64,000 bases of DNA from positions 6,944,001 through 7,008,000 of the forward strand of contig NC_070566.1 in the NCBI RefSeq assembly GCF_026914185.1, in the 5' to 3' direction. The notes under the pieces were generated by a model that worked only from the letters and a program-made list of their open reading frames with translations, had not been told where the DNA came from and searched no databases. Shown in pieces: positions 62,201-64,000 of the stretch (positions are counted from its first letter, which is position 1; each line of letters starts with the position of its first letter). Source of the DNA: Puccinia triticina. Its lineage: Eukaryota; Basidiomycota; Pucciniomycetes; Pucciniales; Pucciniaceae. Position numbers and translations under genes: made by a program.

Positions 62201-64000
62201 ATCATTATGCACAAAGGAATCTATGAATATCTGAGAATGCCCTTTGGAATCAAGAATGCCCCTTCTCATTTCCAGAGGATGATGGACATTGAGTTCAGAA
62301 AAGAAATTGATGAGAAGTGGGTCATTATCTACATTGATGATATTATCATTATGTCCAATACTTGGGAAGAACACCTGACTAGGATAGACAGGATACTTAA
62401 AGTTGTCATCAACATGAACATGAAAATCTCCTTGAAGAAGTGTAACTTTGGGTTTGACCAGATCAAAGCTCTAGGCCATCTTGTTTCTGGAATTGCTATA
62501 GGAATAGATCGGAACAAAGTAGCTGCTGTCCTCCAAAAGCCTGTGCCTAGTAGCAGGAAAGAAATGCAATCTTTTCTTGGTTTTGCTGGTTACTACAGAC
62601 AGCACATTGAGAAGTTTGCTGAGATAGCAAAACCTCTGACTGAGCTCACAAGGATAGATGTCATATATGAGATGACTCATCATAGGATAGTGGCATACAA
62701 CTTGTTGAAAGAGAAACTGACTACAGCACCCTTACTACTGTTCCCAGACTGGGCCCATCCCTTTACACTATATGTAGATGCTAGCATGACTGGTCTAGGA
62801 GCTGCTTTACATCAAGTCCAAGTCATTGATGGAGTGAGGAAAGAAGGACCCATTGTTTTCATATCCAGACAACTAAAGGACAGTGAAACAAGATATGGTG
62901 CTAGTCAACTTGAGTGCTTATGTCTAGTTTGGGCCCTGGAAAAACTCCATTACTACTTGGATGGCAGTGTCTTTCATGTTGTAACAGATTGCACAGCTTT
63001 GAGATCTCTGCTGAACATGAAAACTCCCAACAGACATATGCTCAGGTGGCAGATTGCCATTCAGGAATACAGAGGCAATATGACCATCATCCACAGAGAT
63101 GGGAATATTCACAAGAATGCTGATGGACTTAGCAGATGGGCTTTACCAAATGATCCAAGTAACCCTGCTTATGACCCAGAAGATAAAGATGATGATAGGT
63201 TCCCCATCATGGGCATACATGTCTCTACCTTCAAGAATGAATTCTTTGACTCAGTAAGAGAAGGTTACCAGCAAGATAAGAACACTACTATCTTGTCTGA
63301 GCTTTTGCTAAAGGATGCCAAGGATTCTCAACTGAAAAACTCTCTACAAGAACCTTGGAGAAAGTTATATGATGAAGGAAGATTCTCACTGTTTGATGGC
63401 CTCATCTACTTCAGAGAGAAACACAATTCTGTGCTGGTACTAGCTGACAAAAACAGCATTAACACCATATTGCATGAATGCCATGACAGTGTATACTCTG
63501 GTCATCTTTCTGAAGACAGGACTTTAGAGAAAGTAGCTGATACTGCTTGGTGGGCTAATTGGAGACAAGACACAGGTGAATACTGCTCCTCCTGTGATAG
63601 ATGCCAGAAAGCAAATAAAGCCACAGGCAAGAGATTTGGACTGCTCATGAAAATTGAAGAACCTTCAAAGCCATGGGATGTGATTAACATGGATTGGGTA
63701 ACTTCCTTGTCCCCTGGAGGAGCTGCTAGTTTCAATGCTTGTCTGGTAATAGTAGACAGATACTCTAAGACCCCAATATTTGTACCCTGCTTCAAAGATG
63801 ACTCTGCCATGGACACTGCCATACTGTTTTGGAACAGAGTAATGCCTAGAACTGGTATCCCCAGAATCATCATCTCTGACAGAGATCCCAAGTTCACATC
63901 TGAATTCTGGACTGGCTTACATAGCATGCTAGGAACAAAACTCTCCTTCTCCACTGCTTACCACCCTCAGACTGATGGATTAGCTGAAAGGATGATCCAA
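58040..64000 (+). CDS. gag-pol polyprotein of the intact gypsy element, partial at 3' end
   Basis: A single frame opens after tandem TAA codons at 58022-58027, has ATG codons at 58040 and 59042, and is open to the window end (1987 codons from 58040). From 59232 it looks like a normal retroelement protein: a coiled-coil region, gag capsid ([18 protein letters not shown]), a CCHC knuckle [14 protein letters not shown] near 60800, protease [11 protein letters not shown] near 61262, and RT with YIDDIIIM at 62330. RNase H follows ([13 protein letters not shown] near 62770). The integrase has an HHCC finger ([19 protein letters not shown]) and catalytic Asp in MDW and SDRDPKF and Glu in GLAE near the last bases. 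The segment 58040-59231 is Ser/Pro/Arg-rich and may be only a shadow of the other frame. How translation enters this frame is unresolved: internal ATG, alternative splicing or -1 shift. Confidence 0.85.
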   Translation, partial: MPPHLRNGRDLSAEQRLQYQLSPAAEERLRRARISFAAARRGFSSIPPGGNLAAGHGNPPSSLQSEGNFPSSGVEQVYAGAETSQEGTNDPARQLSNDESAAPPAYQPRRLETGDFTGLSPSSVCSDPTTGPTTGRNARPDGDHPGGEQNSEPSPPVQRPIRFVCQGQGVPEREDHADDSLSSRDHAGLDRGVSRAGGFFAPMSGMDSSRRTERIGAVSVQQTSNRSTPADVRSSNNHDSSSYHDEHGFSAAPQPQAPNSLSYAGAYATPSSRPALPGAYASARPEGPSAAAAATSSYTPASFYTPRWEPSSAPPPVSASKQRAVPSTSTPLSTMGRSSRAPTAPSPFTRFERIREEQGSGRSGNSQDSQCRRVPDENHQRQEPQTRERERQRKFSLNSDSPVGLSLDSDNLSSPSSREFFLNNLTNNLSNNGPLLVEEKLQVLFSKFLSDLTGTVETIPGTLLDSCVNNFKEALNNSVLEIFKEEFMPTLLDYILSHLSEHTREKSSVSHLELEQLRKHIDEKLESVQDLILVNESQCQSNMDTLGKSLSTMEDKMNNKLSSLENQMSDLQVNEHNRFEQVKRRCSDISSVVNSVNSRLEALIEPVNRDHPPHINYNNPLLNVQQEEQTNQEHKKHPHHSDPHRPAPNWDSAPLPDSHQHTRANSYKPTVNDNSPNANDEFPYIDHGTIDYDMRRELWKSIPKNSEWDKFSGELPYNHELWIKNTDILVRDYLMLDNMIISRLTILLTDTARNWYLGIRDKCGNKSWAWWKNAIRNKFGTENWKWKMQQEFEGDHFAYDGRKIHKWFGTQRERLKAYQPELSEYLICEKILKQCPANLEHAVKSRYKRDATEMSFEDMVIIAEEVIDRVMKRNKPVTNNYNIPNRSQWRNNSALEKTDKPTESSSRRNPVSAPEKEKLICHFCKQTGHFSKECPKKKSRINNVGMDEDDDPKSENGEDQGEQQKSESELDEEEENHRTNHMILAMDNENGGSYDPLVDFGFGTHAVECEINQDFSMAEIQAETHQPQTWDKSCQSSHIEDARLMKCKPDRGKAHLTGKANLTTVLIDSREHSCLLDSGASCSIISNKLLNSIIPEWENKLMPINHAKFHSCSDQLQPMGIIEMALIFPHTKGSIRILAEFLVMRNARINYLILGNDYMSLYGFDITNSKERFFTIGNENKRKKFSFKSHHLEKMSPSNEISAVKKSHPQLQQFIVEELCEAKFSDKLTIEQKEKLFEVLFNNKLAFSNTNQPLGAIKGHEVHLKLTTERPYPPLLRRPPYPASPKSREALEQHIEELVKLNVLRKVGHNEVVEITTPVIIAWHNGKSRMVGDFRALNSYTASDRYPIPKISETLNNLAKAKFLTSMDVLKGFHQNVIAEDSRHLLRIIMHKGIYEYLRMPFGIKNAPSHFQRMMDIEFRKEIDEKWVIIYIDDIIIMSNTWEEHLTRIDRILKVVINMNMKISLKKCNFGFDQIKALGHLVSGIAIGIDRNKVAAVLQKPVPSSRKEMQSFLGFAGYYRQHIEKFAEIAKPLTELTRIDVIYEMTHHRIVAYNLLKEKLTTAPLLLFPDWAHPFTLYVDASMTGLGAALHQVQVIDGVRKEGPIVFISRQLKDSETRYGASQLECLCLVWALEKLHYYLDGSVFHVVTDCTALRSLLNMKTPNRHMLRWQIAIQEYRGNMTIIHRDGNIHKNADGLSRWALPNDPSNPAYDPEDKDDDRFPIMGIHVSTFKNEFFDSVREGYQQDKNTTILSELLLKDAKDSQLKNSLQEPWRKLYDEGRFSLFDGLIYFREKHNSVLVLADKNSINTILHECHDSVYSGHLSEDRTLEKVADTAWWANWRQDTGEYCSSCDRCQKANKATGKRFGLLMKIEEPSKPWDVINMDWVTSLSPGGAASFNACLVIVDRYSKTPIFVPCFKDDSAMDTAILFWNRVMPRTGIPRIIISDRDPKFTSEFWTGLHSMLGTKLSFSTAYHPQTDGLAERMIQ

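Larger units (their letters stand above)
56395..64000 (+). mobile_element. Ty3/gypsy retrotransposon, apparently intact, cut by the window end
   Basis: The 5' LTR (56395-57267), a primer-binding-site-like TGGGGGCC word at 57270, a spliced first open frame (57650-59231), and a long gag-pro-RT-RNase H-integrase frame still open at the last base. The domain order RT, RNase H, integrase marks Ty3/gypsy. All catalytic motifs inspected are intact, in contrast to the element at 7698. The 3' LTR lies outside the window. Confidence 0.92.

Overview
The window is nuclear DNA of a repeat-rich basidiomycete, most likely a rust fungus (Pucciniales). This rests on intron-dense genes with short GT..AG introns and CTAAT/CTAAC branch points, a few conserved eukaryotic genes set in deeply nested transposons, BED-finger hAT and chromodomain Ty3/gypsy elements, dispersed GTACCTG repeats, and mutations in one old element that fit TCG to TTG changes. 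The genus cannot be proven from the sequence alone.

Layout. 1-3732: an hAT transposase gene with introns and an inserted 767-bp block. 4060-7620: an antisense gypsy gag remnant split by a solo LTR, then a 30-bp minisatellite. 7698-16059: a complete but dead chromodomain gypsy element with equal LTRs (445 bp) and a near-perfect target duplication. A 1.2-kb TA-flanked inverted-repeat element sits in its pol and a 915-bp solo LTR in its 3' LTR. 16060-18016: helicase debris and small inverted-repeat elements. 18257-23116: the cohesin subunit SMC3 (15 exons, + strand). 23858-26868: a HypX/HoxX-like formyltransferase plus enoyl-CoA-hydratase protein (7 exons, - strand, convergent with SMC3). 29446-31622: the FG nucleoporin Nup54/Nup57 (5 exons, - strand). 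32871-36609: a DIRS-like retroelement with an intact RNase H but no reverse-transcriptase palm, interrupted by an LTR. 36610-43446: repeats and miniature elements. 44078-48863: one long protein I do not recognise (- strand, 3 exons). 50804-51724: a predicted secreted RING-H2 protein (- strand). 51870-56390: miniature and foldback repeats. 56395-64000: the 5' LTR and open coding region of a second, apparently intact gypsy element that runs off the window.

The host genes do not form a pathway: cohesin, nuclear pore, a CoA-linked one-carbon enzyme, a RING ligase and an orphan. The transposons give a relative order of events. The 7.7-kb gypsy is old and mutated. The TA element and one solo LTR entered it later. 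The solo LTR at 4262-5100 has a perfect target duplication and belongs to the same family as the intact element at 56.4 kb. Exon coordinates for SMC3, HypX, Nup54 and the orphan were worked out by hand; each model keeps frame through every junction.
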